Below, piece by piece: positions 34,985 through 44,015 of a stretch of 64,000 bases of DNA. Under the pieces are notes generated by a model. The model saw nothing but the letters and a program-made list of their open reading frames with translations. It did no database searches and had not been told where the DNA came from. A program made the translations under genes and the position numbers. How positions within the stretch are numbered: position 1 is the first letter of the stretch; every line of letters begins with the position of its first letter. The stretch spans positions 62,001 through 126,000 of the forward strand of contig NZ_SHKW01000001.1 of assembly GCF_004217555.1 (NCBI RefSeq), read 5' to 3'. This DNA is from Edaphobacter modestus (GTDB lineage Bacteria; Acidobacteriota; Terriglobia; Terriglobales; Acidobacteriaceae).

Positions 34985-35455
34985 TTATCCGCGTCGCCAA
35001 GTCCCTCGTTCGTAGATCTCGCGAAGTTCCGCTCTGCACTTGAGCGCGAAATCGTTCAGGGGATCTGCATGCTGCTCCAGAGCCACTGATTTGATTTGGT
35101 CGATGCTCATATTCTTTTCACCGTATTTCTCCACAAGAGTCTTTACAAACGATTCTGCTGCCTCAAGGACGCTGCCAGATGCGAATAGCCTGATCCGATT
35201 CACCAGGGCGAACATCGCAACAATTTCGTCAATGTTTTCAAGACTCTGCGAAAGCGCTTTTACGTAGCAAGCCGTTCCTTGGCGGATGAACTCCGAGTAT
35301 AGGTCTTCGCGCTGAGCTATTTCACGATTGGTCAGCTCTCGCTGCGTCACGCTTCGTTGAAGAACGAAATTGCTAAGCACCGGAGTTGTAGCGCCGATTA
35401 CGGAACCGCCGAGCGCAGCCAAAATACTGGTTAGGGTGTTATCCATGGAGTTCAT
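34985..35455 (-). CDS. Small membrane-anchored coiled protein, unknown function
   Basis: 156 residues. One N-terminal hydrophobic segment (LTSILAALGGSVIGATTPVL), then a helical, charged body (QRELTNREIAQREDLYSEFI, CYVKALSQSLENIDEIVAMF) ending KCRAELREIYERGTWRRG. I do not recognise a named family, although similar one-TM proteins occur widely next to regulators. It is convergent with the receiver gene (10 bp between stops) and lies upstream of tolC-type genes on the same strand, but 42 bp downstream of them. Confidence 0.7.
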   Translation of the reverse strand: MNSMDNTLTSILAALGGSVIGATTPVLSNFVLQRSVTQRELTNREIAQREDLYSEFIRQGTACYVKALSQSLENIDEIVAMFALVNRIRLFASGSVLEAAESFVKTLVEKYGEKNMSIDQIKSVALEQHADPLNDFALKCRAELREIYERGTWRRG

Positions 35456-35497
35456 ACCTGCTTTCGTGTAGGAACCGTCTCGTGCATGAAATTCTCT

Positions 35498-36889
35498 CTA
35501 TTGCGGCATCTGGCCGATTGCTCTCTTCAAGTCTGCGTCCGCCAATGAGAGGCCACAACTTGCTTCCAGCAAGGACGCGGTTGCGCTCGCCAGGTCAGCG
35601 TGGGTTTGACTTCGAGCGGAACTGAGCGCCGCAGTCTGCTCAAACTGTCGATCGGCAAGCCTGGCCGCTTCTGTTCGGACCTTCACAACTTGTCCGACAA
35701 CATCAACCATCTGCCTGAGTTCGTCGACTCTGTCGTAAATGCCATGCACCTGAACTTCAATCTCAGACTGCAGCTTGTCAACAGCCACTTCCGCAGAGTG
35801 CACTTCGCTCCGCGCTTCCCGAACTTTGGCTTCGCGTCGGCCGCCGTCGAAGAGGTCGTAGCTGAGTGAAAACCCAAATGTCCCGAAATTATGGACGAGA
35901 AACGGCACTCCACTCTGATAACTGTATCGGGAGAGCGCTGTAACATCGGGGATGTAGGCGTCCTTGGCCGCGGCCAGGCCCGCTTGGGCTTTAACCAGAG
36001 TCTGTCGAGCCGCTCTGAGGTCCTGGTTCTGTTCGAGCGCAATCCGTATCGCGTCTGCCCGTGTTGGAACGTCAAGCGCAACCGCAGCCCCTCCAGGGTC
36101 GAGATCAAGGGGGGTATCGACTGGGAGTCCAAGAACGTCCGCCAGCTGACGCCGCAAATCGTTTCCTTGCAGACGTAAAGTCAGGCTCTCCTGCTGTGCC
36201 TGCAGGATGGCTGCTTTGCTCTGAAGAGCGGATATTTCAAGGGCGTTGCCCTTTGCTACTTCGCTCCGGCTCTCCTCATCCTTGATCTGGGCTGCGGCCA
36301 ACTGGTCCTGGGATGCCTTCAGCTTTTGTTGGTTGATCAATATGTTGAAATAGAACTGGCGGACTTGCAGTGCAATTGCATCTTGGGTTTGATCAAGTTG
36401 TGTCTTGGCGATGAGCAGATCCTGTTTTGCGGCAACGTTCGCCTGGTGGATGCGAAACAACTGTGTAAGAGGCTGCTCTAACCCCACCCCCCCGGTGTAT
36501 CCAGTGAAACCTCCTTGATCGATAAAGAGGGACTTCGCCGGGACCGGCCCAGTCGACGGATAGTTCCCGAACGCACCCGCTGGGATCTCAACGCCTGCAA
36601 GCTCTGTGACATGAAGAACACTGCCGCTCGCCTTGAGTTGAGGCAGGTAGTTGGATCTCGCCTCGTCTTTCTTGCTTTGCATCTGCTCGACAGAAAGACT
36701 GCGGAGGTGAACAGAATGATTTTGCCTCAGGGCAAGATTAATCGCCTGATCGAGCGTTAATTGCATCGGATTCGCAGAGGATTGTTGTGCCACCAAAGTC
36801 GGGATGAATGTCGAACCCAGAAGTGCCAAGGGCAAGCACAGCCTGGCTGCTGCTCGAAGTTCTCGCCGTGCTGCGGAGGCTGATGTCAT
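35498..36889 (-). CDS. TolC-family outer-membrane efflux protein
   Basis: 463 residues from ATG 36889 (AAAGGGGAC upstream; ATG 36922 is an alternative). Signal peptide LCLPLALLGSTFIPTLVAQ, then two repeats of the OEP fold: LTLDQAINLALRQNHSVHLR ... SNYLPQLKASGSVLHVTELA, and TRADAIRIALEQNQDLRAAR ... SLSYDLFDGGRREAKVREAR. It forms the outer-membrane tunnel for the adjacent MFS pump and adaptor; the three genes are nearly contiguous. Complete and undamaged. Confidence 0.92.
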   Translation of the reverse strand: MTSASAARRELRAAARLCLPLALLGSTFIPTLVAQQSSANPMQLTLDQAINLALRQNHSVHLRSLSVEQMQSKKDEARSNYLPQLKASGSVLHVTELAGVEIPAGAFGNYPSTGPVPAKSLFIDQGGFTGYTGGVGLEQPLTQLFRIHQANVAAKQDLLIAKTQLDQTQDAIALQVRQFYFNILINQQKLKASQDQLAAAQIKDEESRSEVAKGNALEISALQSKAAILQAQQESLTLRLQGNDLRRQLADVLGLPVDTPLDLDPGGAAVALDVPTRADAIRIALEQNQDLRAARQTLVKAQAGLAAAKDAYIPDVTALSRYSYQSGVPFLVHNFGTFGFSLSYDLFDGGRREAKVREARSEVHSAEVAVDKLQSEIEVQVHGIYDRVDELRQMVDVVGQVVKVRTEAARLADRQFEQTAALSSARSQTHADLASATASLLEASCGLSLADADLKRAIGQMPQ

Positions 36890-36918
36890 AATCTGTCCCC
36901 TTTCATTGAGTGTGCTTC

Positions 36919-38538
36919 TCATTTGTCCTCCTCTGGTGCAGCAGTGACCTGCCGATACTGAGTTGGCACTTTGGACATGAAGGAAATCACCACGAGGCAC
37001 GCCCCGCAGCATGTAGCCAGGAGAAGAAAGCTGTCAGAGATTGCCAGCGTAAAGGCTTGCTGGCGAACCTGCAGGCCCAGAACCTCCGCGGCGTGGCCCG
37101 CTGCGCTAAGGCCGGTTGAATGTGAAGCGAATGCATGTTGAAGTCCGAGCAGTCTATAATCGGTAAGGCCATTTCCCAGCTGGACATTCAGCCCAACCAT
37201 GTTCGAGTGGAACTGTTCCCGAACAGCAATGAAGTGCCCCATAAACGTTGACCCCATCTCACCCCCAAATAAACGGGTGACCTGGAAGAAGCCCGCAAAG
37301 GTCAACACGTCAGCGGGCCGTTTCAACCCACCGGTGTCAATAATTTCCAGTACGATAGCGCCAACCATCGAGTTGAAGGCCAGAGCCAGCCCTATGGCCA
37401 TTACGGCCTGGGAGATTCCAAAGTTGGGCCCGGCCCACACGGAAGTGACACGCGCATCGAGCAAACATGCGACCCCTACCAGGCCGAAGCCGACGGTAAG
37501 AATCAGCCGGGGGTCAATTTTGCGCATCAAAGCCATTGCAGCTATGCCGAGCACGAATTGCGGGAGCGCCACCCAGGCTAGGACGGGTGCTTCCTGTAGA
37601 GGAAGGAATCCTCGGACCGAGCCGAGAAAGCTGGGAATGGTTACAACTGTAGCAAGCATGATGAAGCGGAAGCTGATAAGGACCGGCGCCAGCAACAGAG
37701 TGTTCCTGCGCATGAGGAACTGATAATTGACCAAAGGATTGGGCAGCAGGAAATGTCGAACTATCGCTGCTAGTATGAGCAGGGCCCCTGCGGCTACCAG
37801 TCCGATGATGAGCGACGAATGAAACCAATCCAGTCGTTGCCCCTGATCGAGCGCAATATAAAGAAGTGCCATCCCGAGGCTGGCATACAGAAAGCCCCTC
37901 CAATTGGGAGTGGGATGTCCCGGCTGCGGTGTTGGAAGCGGCTGCCATGGAATACCAAAGTGAACCAGCGCAATCATGACTGGAGTCAAAATGGTCCCGT
38001 TCCAGAAAATCCAATGCCAGGAGAGGTGTTCAAGAAAGAATGATTCCCACGCCTGCGCCATGTCTGTTGTGAAGATGATGTCCGTCGCATACATTGCAAT
38101 TCCGACTAATACAAAGCGCATCGGAAGGCTTCTGAGCACGAAGGATAACGTCAACGGATAGAAAGTACCGGCGCTAAGGCCAGCGATGATAAGCAGAGCG
38201 ATCACCGCTTCGAGTGAATGGCAGAAAGGGATCAAAAAGCTTACGACGGTGAAGATCCATGCGCAGGCCATAAGCACTCGCCTTGGGCCAAGGAGACCTC
38301 CCAGGTATACGGAAAAGGGTCCGATAAACATCATGGAGGCGTTGAACGCGGTGTTGATCCAGGCCCCCTCATCGACTCCGAGATGCAACGCACCTCGCAG
38401 GTCCGCCAGCCCCACGCTCATCAAGCGACCCGTGCATGTCGCAATGAGTGCGCCAAGGAGCACGCCGGCGACCCCCAGCAGCGGGTGCGTTGTCACTGCC
38501 GGGTGAGTACCCTGCGTGTTGGCATCAGGCCCCGTCAT
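36919..38538 (-). CDS. emrB: EmrB/QacA-type MFS drug transporter (DHA2, 14 TM)
   Basis: 539 residues with about 14 membrane helices. GALHLGVDEGAWINTAFNAS and LGGLLGPRRVLMACAWIFTV are the motif-A/first-loop region of the DHA2 family; the spacer helices and C-terminal AISDSFLLLATCCGACLVVI complete it. It pumps hydrophobic compounds with proton motive force together with the EmrA-like adaptor (4-bp overlap) and the TolC-like channel. Sequence is somewhat divergent from enterobacterial EmrB, so substrates are not inferred. Confidence 0.9.
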   Translation of the reverse strand: MTGPDANTQGTHPAVTTHPLLGVAGVLLGALIATCTGRLMSVGLADLRGALHLGVDEGAWINTAFNASMMFIGPFSVYLGGLLGPRRVLMACAWIFTVVSFLIPFCHSLEAVIALLIIAGLSAGTFYPLTLSFVLRSLPMRFVLVGIAMYATDIIFTTDMAQAWESFFLEHLSWHWIFWNGTILTPVMIALVHFGIPWQPLPTPQPGHPTPNWRGFLYASLGMALLYIALDQGQRLDWFHSSLIIGLVAAGALLILAAIVRHFLLPNPLVNYQFLMRRNTLLLAPVLISFRFIMLATVVTIPSFLGSVRGFLPLQEAPVLAWVALPQFVLGIAAMALMRKIDPRLILTVGFGLVGVACLLDARVTSVWAGPNFGISQAVMAIGLALAFNSMVGAIVLEIIDTGGLKRPADVLTFAGFFQVTRLFGGEMGSTFMGHFIAVREQFHSNMVGLNVQLGNGLTDYRLLGLQHAFASHSTGLSAAGHAAEVLGLQVRQQAFTLAISDSFLLLATCCGACLVVISFMSKVPTQYRQVTAAPEEDK

Positions 38539-39680
38539 TGATCACCGTCCGATCGTCCTCCAGCCTTGCCGGTATGAACGGTGACGACTGCCGAGAATCC
38601 CGGCCGCAGCCGATCGAGATAGGGCTGTCCCGAAAAAAGCACAATCTTAACGGGCACTCGCTGAACGACCTTGGTGAAGTTGCCGGTAGCATTGTCAGGC
38701 GGCAAAAGGGCGAACTGAGAACCGCTCGCGGGAGAGAGTTGCTCGACCTTCCCGTGAAACACCCGGTTTGGGAAGGTATCGATCCGAACATCTGCTGTGT
38801 CGCCGACTCGCATATTGGTTAGTTGAGTCTCTTTGAAGTTCGCCTGCACCCAGACTTCGCTCTGAACCAGATCGATTACCTGCGTTCCAGGAGCGACCAG
38901 CTGGCCGACGAGGGCGTGGCGTTCCCCGACCGTCCCATCGGTCGGTGCCGCGATTCGCGTGTAGGCCAAGTTCACTTGGGCGACGACAATAGCGGCCTTC
39001 TTCGCCTCTATATCAGCTTCGTAAACATCATCCTTTGTATTCAGCGCCTCCCGTTGGCGCTTCGCCGCCTCAAGTTGACCCTGGCTTGTGGCCAGAGCTC
39101 CCTCGGCGCGCGCGAGATCCGCTTTCCGCGCGTCTACTACGCCGCTGAGCTGGCCCTGCTGAGCAGTGGCCGTTTCCAATTGCTGGTGAGTTGCCGCCTT
39201 CGAGTCGAACAGGGCCTGCTGACGATTCAACTCGGTCAATGCGCGCTCGAGTTCGGGTGAGGCCGAGGCTATGCCGGCTTTGGCAGCGTTGATAGCAGCC
39301 TCTGCTTGGATAATTCCCCCCTTGGCCGCATCGATTTGAGCATCCTGTACTCTCTTCGCCGCCTGATTGTCCGCAAGCGAGGCTTGCGATGCGGCCAGGG
39401 CAGCTTGGGCCTGATTCAAAGCCGCCCGATAGTCGTCGTCGGCAAGCTCGATGAGAATCTGGGCCGCCTTGACGCTCTGATAGTCATTAACGTTCACCTT
39501 GCGGACCGTTCCGGAGATCCGCGTGCTCAAAGGCGTCATGTCTGCTCTCAGGTAGGCGTCATCCGTCGCCTGCTCGGGTCGGCTTCCTTGCCACCCAGTC
39601 AAGTGTCCGGCAATACCGAAGAGAAGACCCCCAGCAGCGAGCAATACGATCAGCGGAATAATCAATGATTTTTTACTCAT
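38535..39680 (-). CDS. emrA: EmrA/HlyD-type membrane fusion adaptor
   Basis: 381 residues: N-terminal anchor (LIIPLIVLLAAGGLLFGIAG), lipoyl half TRISGTVRKVNVNDYQSVKA, a long coiled coil (LNQAQAALAASQASLADNQA ... LARAEGALATSQGQLEAAKR), second lipoyl half TRIAAPTDGTVGERHALVG, beta-barrel VQANFKETQLTNMRVGDTAD. This is the standard EmrA architecture. It connects the MFS pump to the TolC-like protein and overlaps emrB by four bases. The 65-bp gap to the stress-protein gene suggests a common transcript. Confidence 0.93.
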   Translation of the reverse strand: MSKKSLIIPLIVLLAAGGLLFGIAGHLTGWQGSRPEQATDDAYLRADMTPLSTRISGTVRKVNVNDYQSVKAAQILIELADDDYRAALNQAQAALAASQASLADNQAAKRVQDAQIDAAKGGIIQAEAAINAAKAGIASASPELERALTELNRQQALFDSKAATHQQLETATAQQGQLSGVVDARKADLARAEGALATSQGQLEAAKRQREALNTKDDVYEADIEAKKAAIVVAQVNLAYTRIAAPTDGTVGERHALVGQLVAPGTQVIDLVQSEVWVQANFKETQLTNMRVGDTADVRIDTFPNRVFHGKVEQLSPASGSQFALLPPDNATGNFTKVVQRVPVKIVLFSGQPYLDRLRPGFSAVVTVHTGKAGGRSDGDQ

Positions 39681-39745
39681 GCCGTAAGCCTCCGAAGGCT
39701 AAATTGATTTCGACTGCAAGACCTCGCTGCTCTTGACCGGCGCGC

Positions 39746-40180
39746 TCAATGCACACCGAGCACGCTGCAGGGAGCTTCCTGGGCGAGGTCATAAACGGAA
39801 CTCCAGAGTCGGGATAAATAGAAGTCGTGCTGATGAAGTCCGATAACAAGCAGATCGGCTCGTTCATCTTTAAGGAAACAAAGTATCGCCTGTACCTCCC
39901 GTCCCTCGACGATCGAGCTTTTCGCACGAACTCCATGCTCCTGGGCCAGTAGTGATGCTTTCTTATGCAATTCACTGTGGGCTCGCCGCCGGTCTTCCTT
40001 CATCGTGTTGGGAGCACTGGGATCGACAACGATGGCAAACGACATGTAGGCCGGAAGATCTCCCAGGATTGACACCGTTGCGAGCTCCGCATTACAGACG
40101 CGCGCGAGTTCAATCGCCGTGCGAAGTGCACGCTGCGACTCGGGAAAATCATTCAAGGCGACGACGATCTTGGAGAACAT
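39746..40180 (-). CDS. Universal stress protein (UspA domain)
   Basis: 144 residues: N-terminal KIVVALNDFPESQRALRTAI, middle ARVCNAELATVSILGD, C-terminal ADLLVIGLHQHDFYLSRLWS, APCSVLGVH. The G-x2-G-x9-G-S/T nucleotide-binding signature of ATP-binding Usp proteins is absent, so it belongs to the non-ATP-binding kind. First gene of the usp-emrA-emrB-tolC unit, with a boxed promoter 33 bp ahead (40213-40259). Usp genes are classic members of hypoxia regulons such as DosR, which fits the proposed role of the box. Confidence 0.9.
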   Translation of the reverse strand: MFSKIVVALNDFPESQRALRTAIELARVCNAELATVSILGDLPAYMSFAIVVDPSAPNTMKEDRRRAHSELHKKASLLAQEHGVRAKSSIVEGREVQAILCFLKDERADLLVIGLHQHDFYLSRLWSSVYDLAQEAPCSVLGVH

Positions 40181-40212
40181 AAAGCGACTCGAGTGGAACC
40201 GACACGGTCTCT

Positions 40213-40259
40213 ATCGTATGAGTCCAACTCGAGCAGTCGCTATTACATGTTTCTGGTAG
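40213..40259 (-). promoter_or_regulatory. Regulon box plus -10, promoter of the usp-emr-tolC unit
   Basis: Toward the gene: CTACCAGAAACATGTAAT (40259-40242), TACGAT (40218-40213) after 23 bp, predicted start about 26 nt before the coding region. Inverted with respect to the box at 40340. Confidence 0.7.
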
Positions 40260-40339
40260 CGATCGTACGGCCTTGAAGAATGGGGTAGAGTGGCAGGGCG
40301 GAGAAGGGTGATTTCATCTCGGTTTGATCTGAGCGTCCA

Positions 40340-40385
40340 TTACAAGGAATATGTAATTTATCGAGCTCTGATGGATTGCTACGAT
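40340..40385 (+). promoter_or_regulatory. Regulon box plus -10, promoter of the aldehyde dehydrogenase/decarboxylase pair
   Basis: TTACAAGGAATATGTAAT (40340-40357), then TACGAT (40380-40385) after 22 bp with GATTGC just before it, identical in layout to the cox promoter. Leader of about 115 nt before GTG 40507. Confidence 0.65.
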
Positions 40386-40506
40386 CACGCTGTTCACCTG
40401 CTGGAATGTTTCATCCCGGCTGCGTGCAACGCGACGTTCTTGACGACGCATACCGCAAGATGCGGCGTGGTGGTAAACTGTCGCGCGAACTGCAAAGGAG
40501 CTCACC

Positions 40507-41884
40507 GTGCCATACCGCAGCGTAAATCCAGCTACTGGAGAAGTCCTTAAGACCTTCACAGAGCACACCAATCAAGAAATGATGGACGCCTTGGCCGCCG
40601 CGGACAAGACTTTTGTGTCTTGGGCAACTCGCCCAATCGAAGAGCGCGCAAAGATTATTTCACGCGCCGCCTAGCTTCTGCTCGAACGGAAGAGCGAGCT
40701 GGCTAAGCTCGCCACCCTTGAAATGGGTAAGCGCATTGCAGAAAGCCGCGGTGAGGTCGAGTTGAGCGCCGCGATCCTCCAATATTTCGCAGACCACGCC
40801 GCAGAGTTCCTTGCACCGAAGCCCTTCAAGTCCGCGATGGGAGACGCCCATCTTGAGTTTTCTCCCTTGGGAGTCCTGTTGAGCATTCAGCCGTGGAACT
40901 ACCCTTATTACCAGCTGGCCCGCTTCGTGGGCCCGCACCTCATGTCGGGAAACGTGATGCTGTTGAAGCACGCGCCCGGCGTGCCCCAGTGTGCAGTTGC
41001 GTTTGAAAAGGTTCTGAAGGACGCCGGCGTGCCAGTTGGTGTCTACACCAATCTCTTCCTCAGCAACGATCAAGCAGGTGCGTTGATCGATGATCCTCGA
41101 GTCAAAGCGATTGCACTTACCGGCTCGGAGCGAGCGGGAGTGGCCTTGGCGTCCAGGGCGGGCAAGAATCTCAAGAAGTCCACAATGGAATTGGGCGGAA
41201 GCGACGCGCTCATTGTTCTCGATGACGCCGACCTCGACCACACCGTTGCTATGGCTGTTCTCGGGCGATTCGGTAACAACGGACAAACCTGTATCGGCGC
41301 AAAGCGGTTCATCGTGGTTGAATCGATGCTCGACAAATTCTTGCCGCGGTTCGTCGCTGCCGCAAAGGAGTTGAAGCTCGGCGATCCTCTCGACGAAAGT
41401 GTGACGCTCGGCCCATTATCGTCTGATGGTGCATTGCAGTTGATACTTAGACAGATCAATGACGCAACGAGCCATGGAGCGAAAGTTCTGCTTGGTGGAA
41501 ATCGTGTCGGAACAGTGGGAGCCTTCTTGGAACCCACTGTCCTCACTGGCCTCACACCTGACAATCCAGCGTACAAGCAGGAATTCTTTGGTCCCGTTGC
41601 GCTTATCTTTCCAGCCAAAGACGAAGCTGAAGCGATCGCGATAGCGAACGATTCGCCGTTTGGACTCGGGGGGGGCGGTCTACTCCACCGACATTGAGAG
41701 GGCCAAGCGCGTCGCCAGCCGTGTCGAGACAGGAATGGTCTTCATCAACTATCCGGATGCGAACTGGCCTGATCTTCCGTTCGGCGGTATTAAGAGGTCC
41801 GGATACGGGAAGGAACTCTCCAATTTGGGGCTTGAGGAGTTTGTGAACAAAAAGCTTGTCCTTGTCCCCAACATTCCTGCATAG
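40507..41884 (+). pseudogene. Succinate-semialdehyde-type aldehyde dehydrogenase, nonsense codon and frameshift
   Basis: GTG 40507 (AAAGGAG upstream) opens PYRSVNPATGEVLKTFTEHT. An in-frame TAG at 40672-40674 sits where relatives have Gln (RAA-stop-LLLERKSEL), consistent with CAG to TAG. The frame is then clean for 1 kb, with SIQPWNYPYYQL, ELGGSDALIVL (catalytic Glu) and NNGQTCIGAKR (catalytic Cys), until a run of eight G near 41670 where seven would keep the frame. The last part (VYSTDIERAKRVASRVETG ... LPFGGIKRSGYGKELSNLG) is in the next frame to 41884. The repaired protein of about 459 residues is nearest to short succinate-semialdehyde dehydrogenases. The neighbouring benzoylformate decarboxylase would make an aldehyde substrate such as benzaldehyde plausible. 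Confidence 0.87.
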
Positions 41885-41946
41885 AGCGACTGGTTCATGG
41901 CGTTTCTAGACCCAAACTGCGACGTTTATAAACCTGGAGCCCATAG

Positions 41947-43545
41947 ATGAGTGAAAAGCAAACGACGCTGACGGTGTATCAGGCGACCTATGACCTGCTG
42001 AGGAAACTCGGCCTGACTACCATCTTTGGGAACCCTGGTTCGACCGAGCAGCCGTGCCTGAAAAACTTTCCTTCAGATTTCGAGTACGTGCTCGGTCTGC
42101 AGGAAGCGACCGCAGTGGCAATGGCCGATGGGTTCGCTTATACCTCTGCTGGGACTGGCCACGGAATGGGCAATATCATGACGGCTTTTCAGAACAAGAC
42201 GCCGCTCATTATCACGGCTGGGCAGCAAACACGTGAGATGATTCGTTGCGACCATACCTTACGAATCGTGATGAGACGACGCTGCCGCGTCCCTGGGTGA
42301 AGTGGGCGTACCAGCCAGTCAGAACACAGGATGTCCCGGGAGCAATCATGAGGGCTTACACGGTCGCTCTGCAGCCTCCCTCCGGCCCAGTGTACTTATC
42401 CATTCCACTGAGTGACTGGGATGAGCCTGCATTGAGTGAAGCAGTAGTTCGGACCGTCAGCAGACGCTATGCGCCGGATCCGGCTCGGCTTGCTCTTTTT
42501 GCGGAAAGAATTCAGAAGAGCAAGAATCCGGTTCTGATCTATGGTCCCGAGATCGAACGCAGCGGCGGTTGGGACTCCGGCATCAAGCTTGCAGAACGGC
42601 TCCAGGCGCCTGTATAACTATCGCCCTTATCTGATCGGGCATCTTTTCCGCAGACTCATCCGCTGTTCAGAGGTATGGCCCCCATAGCTGTTGGGCCACT
42701 CAGCAAGAAACTTTCGGGGCATGACTTGATTGTGGTGGTTGGTGCTCAGATCTTCCGCTATTACCCGTATATCGCTGGAGAATACCTTCCGCAGGGAGCC
42801 GAGCTTCTTCAGATCACGAGCGATCCATACGACGCAGCGGCCGCCATCGTTGGGGACAGTCTGTTGTCCGACGCGCGGCTTGCGTTGGACGAACTGGTCG
42901 ACGCCCTTCCGGAAATTTCCTCTCGAACGGCGCCTCCGCTTCAGGTAAGGCCACACACGCAACAGCGAAAGAGCCGAATAGCCCTCTGACTGCCCTTGAA
43001 GCGTTCATGGCGTTAGGCAAAGTGCCCAAGGACGCAATCCTTGTCCACGAAACAGCGTCGAACTATGCCGACCTACTCCAGAATTGGCCGATCATTGAAC
43101 CCGACTCTTTCTACACGTTTGCCAGCGGTGGACTTGGCTGGGGTGCACCAGCTGCGGTCGGAATCGCAATTGCCCAGAAGAAGGCGGGCACTGGCAAGCC
43201 AGTTGTCGCGGCGATTGGAGACGGCTCTCTTCAGTATTCGGTGCAAAGTTTGTATACCGCAGCCCAGCAGAAACTCAAGCTCATCTTTATCGTGCCCTGC
43301 AACGACGAGTATGCCATTCTCAAAACTTTGCGGCTCTCGAGAAGACGCTCAACGTTCCAGCTCTTGATCTTCCGGGACTCGACATCGTTAGCACCGCCAA
43401 GGCTTTCGGCTGCACCGGTGTTGCAGCGAATACCGCCGACAAGATCAAGCAAGCATTCACGGCAGCCCTTGCTACAGACGGTCCCACCGTAATCGCTATC
43501 CGCATTGCCCGGCAGATGCGATCGCTAGTGCCGGATGTCAGCTAA
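41947..43545 (+). pseudogene. mdlC: Benzoylformate decarboxylase-like ThDP enzyme, nonsense codon and three frameshifts
   Basis: Start ATG 41947. Pieces in order: YQATYDLLRKLGLTTIFGNP and LQEATAVAMADGFAY (catalytic Glu); a missing base near 42252; YLTNRDETTLPRPWVKWAYQ; an in-frame TAA at 42615-42617 where Tyr is expected; LSPLSDRASFPQTHPLFRGM; a missing base near 42945; then VHETASNYADLLQNWPI, AIGDGSLQYSVQSLYTAAQ (ThDP motif); a missing base near 43325; and LEKTLNVPALDLPGLDIVST to TAA 43543-43545. The repaired length of 533 residues equals that of benzoylformate decarboxylases, which convert 2-oxo-2-phenylacetate to benzaldehyde. It lies 62 bp after the broken aldehyde dehydrogenase, a natural next step. 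Four lesions show the pathway is dead here. Confidence 0.88.
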
Positions 43546-43650
43546 AACAGGCTCGACACCCGGAAGCGAATTAACCGCACGACTCCCGTTGAGGACGTGC
43601 CGCGTGTAGGCGTTGCTCAAACTGATGGCTGTAAATGAAAAGGAGAAACG

Positions 43651-43923
43651 ATGAAGGTACTAACAATTGCGGGGATTCCCACATTGCTGGTTCTCTGCGT
43701 AGGTATGGCGGTTAGCCAGGATGCTGCCCACGACGTAGACAAAGCTGCAACCAAGACCGGTCATGTCGTTAGGCATGCGACTACGAAAGTCGGCAAGGCC
43801 ACGAAGAGGGGCGCCAAAGACGTCGGTCATGGAACCAAGGTCGCGGCCAAAGACACGGGAAAAGGTGTCAAGGCCGGTACGGAAGAGACCGGCGAAGGAA
43901 TTAATGATGCTGTTACCAAGTAG
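43651..43923 (+). CDS. Small exported basic repeat protein (LEA-like)
   Basis: 90 residues from ATG 43651 with AAAAGGAG upstream. Signal peptide ILTIAGIPTLLVLCVGMAV-like at the N-terminus (cleavage after about AVSQ), then a hydrophilic Lys/Gly/Thr-rich body with a loose heptad/undecad repeat (KTGHV, KVGKATKRGAKDVGHGTKV, KDTGKGVKAGTEETGEG). The composition resembles group 3 LEA and other desiccation or stress proteins, but no firm family assignment is possible. A perfect rho-independent-like hairpin follows 22 bp after the stop. Confidence 0.7.
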   Translation: MKVLTIAGIPTLLVLCVGMAVSQDAAHDVDKAATKTGHVVRHATTKVGKATKRGAKDVGHGTKVAAKDTGKGVKAGTEETGEGINDAVTK

Positions 43924-43944
43924 TCGAAGATCGATTGCTAGCAA

Positions 43945-43978
43945 CCCGGCGAGAGCAGCATGGCTCGCCGGGATTATT
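43945..43978 (+). terminator. Intrinsic-terminator-like hairpin
   Basis: Perfect 9-bp stem CCCGGCGAG/CTCGCCGGG around a 10-nt loop, followed by ATTATT. It ends the small basic protein gene and also lies just beyond the end of the minus-strand PAS kinase gene. Confidence 0.75.
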
Positions 43979-44015
43979 AATGTGGATTCAAGGGCGAAGT
44001 TCGTTGGACGAGGAG

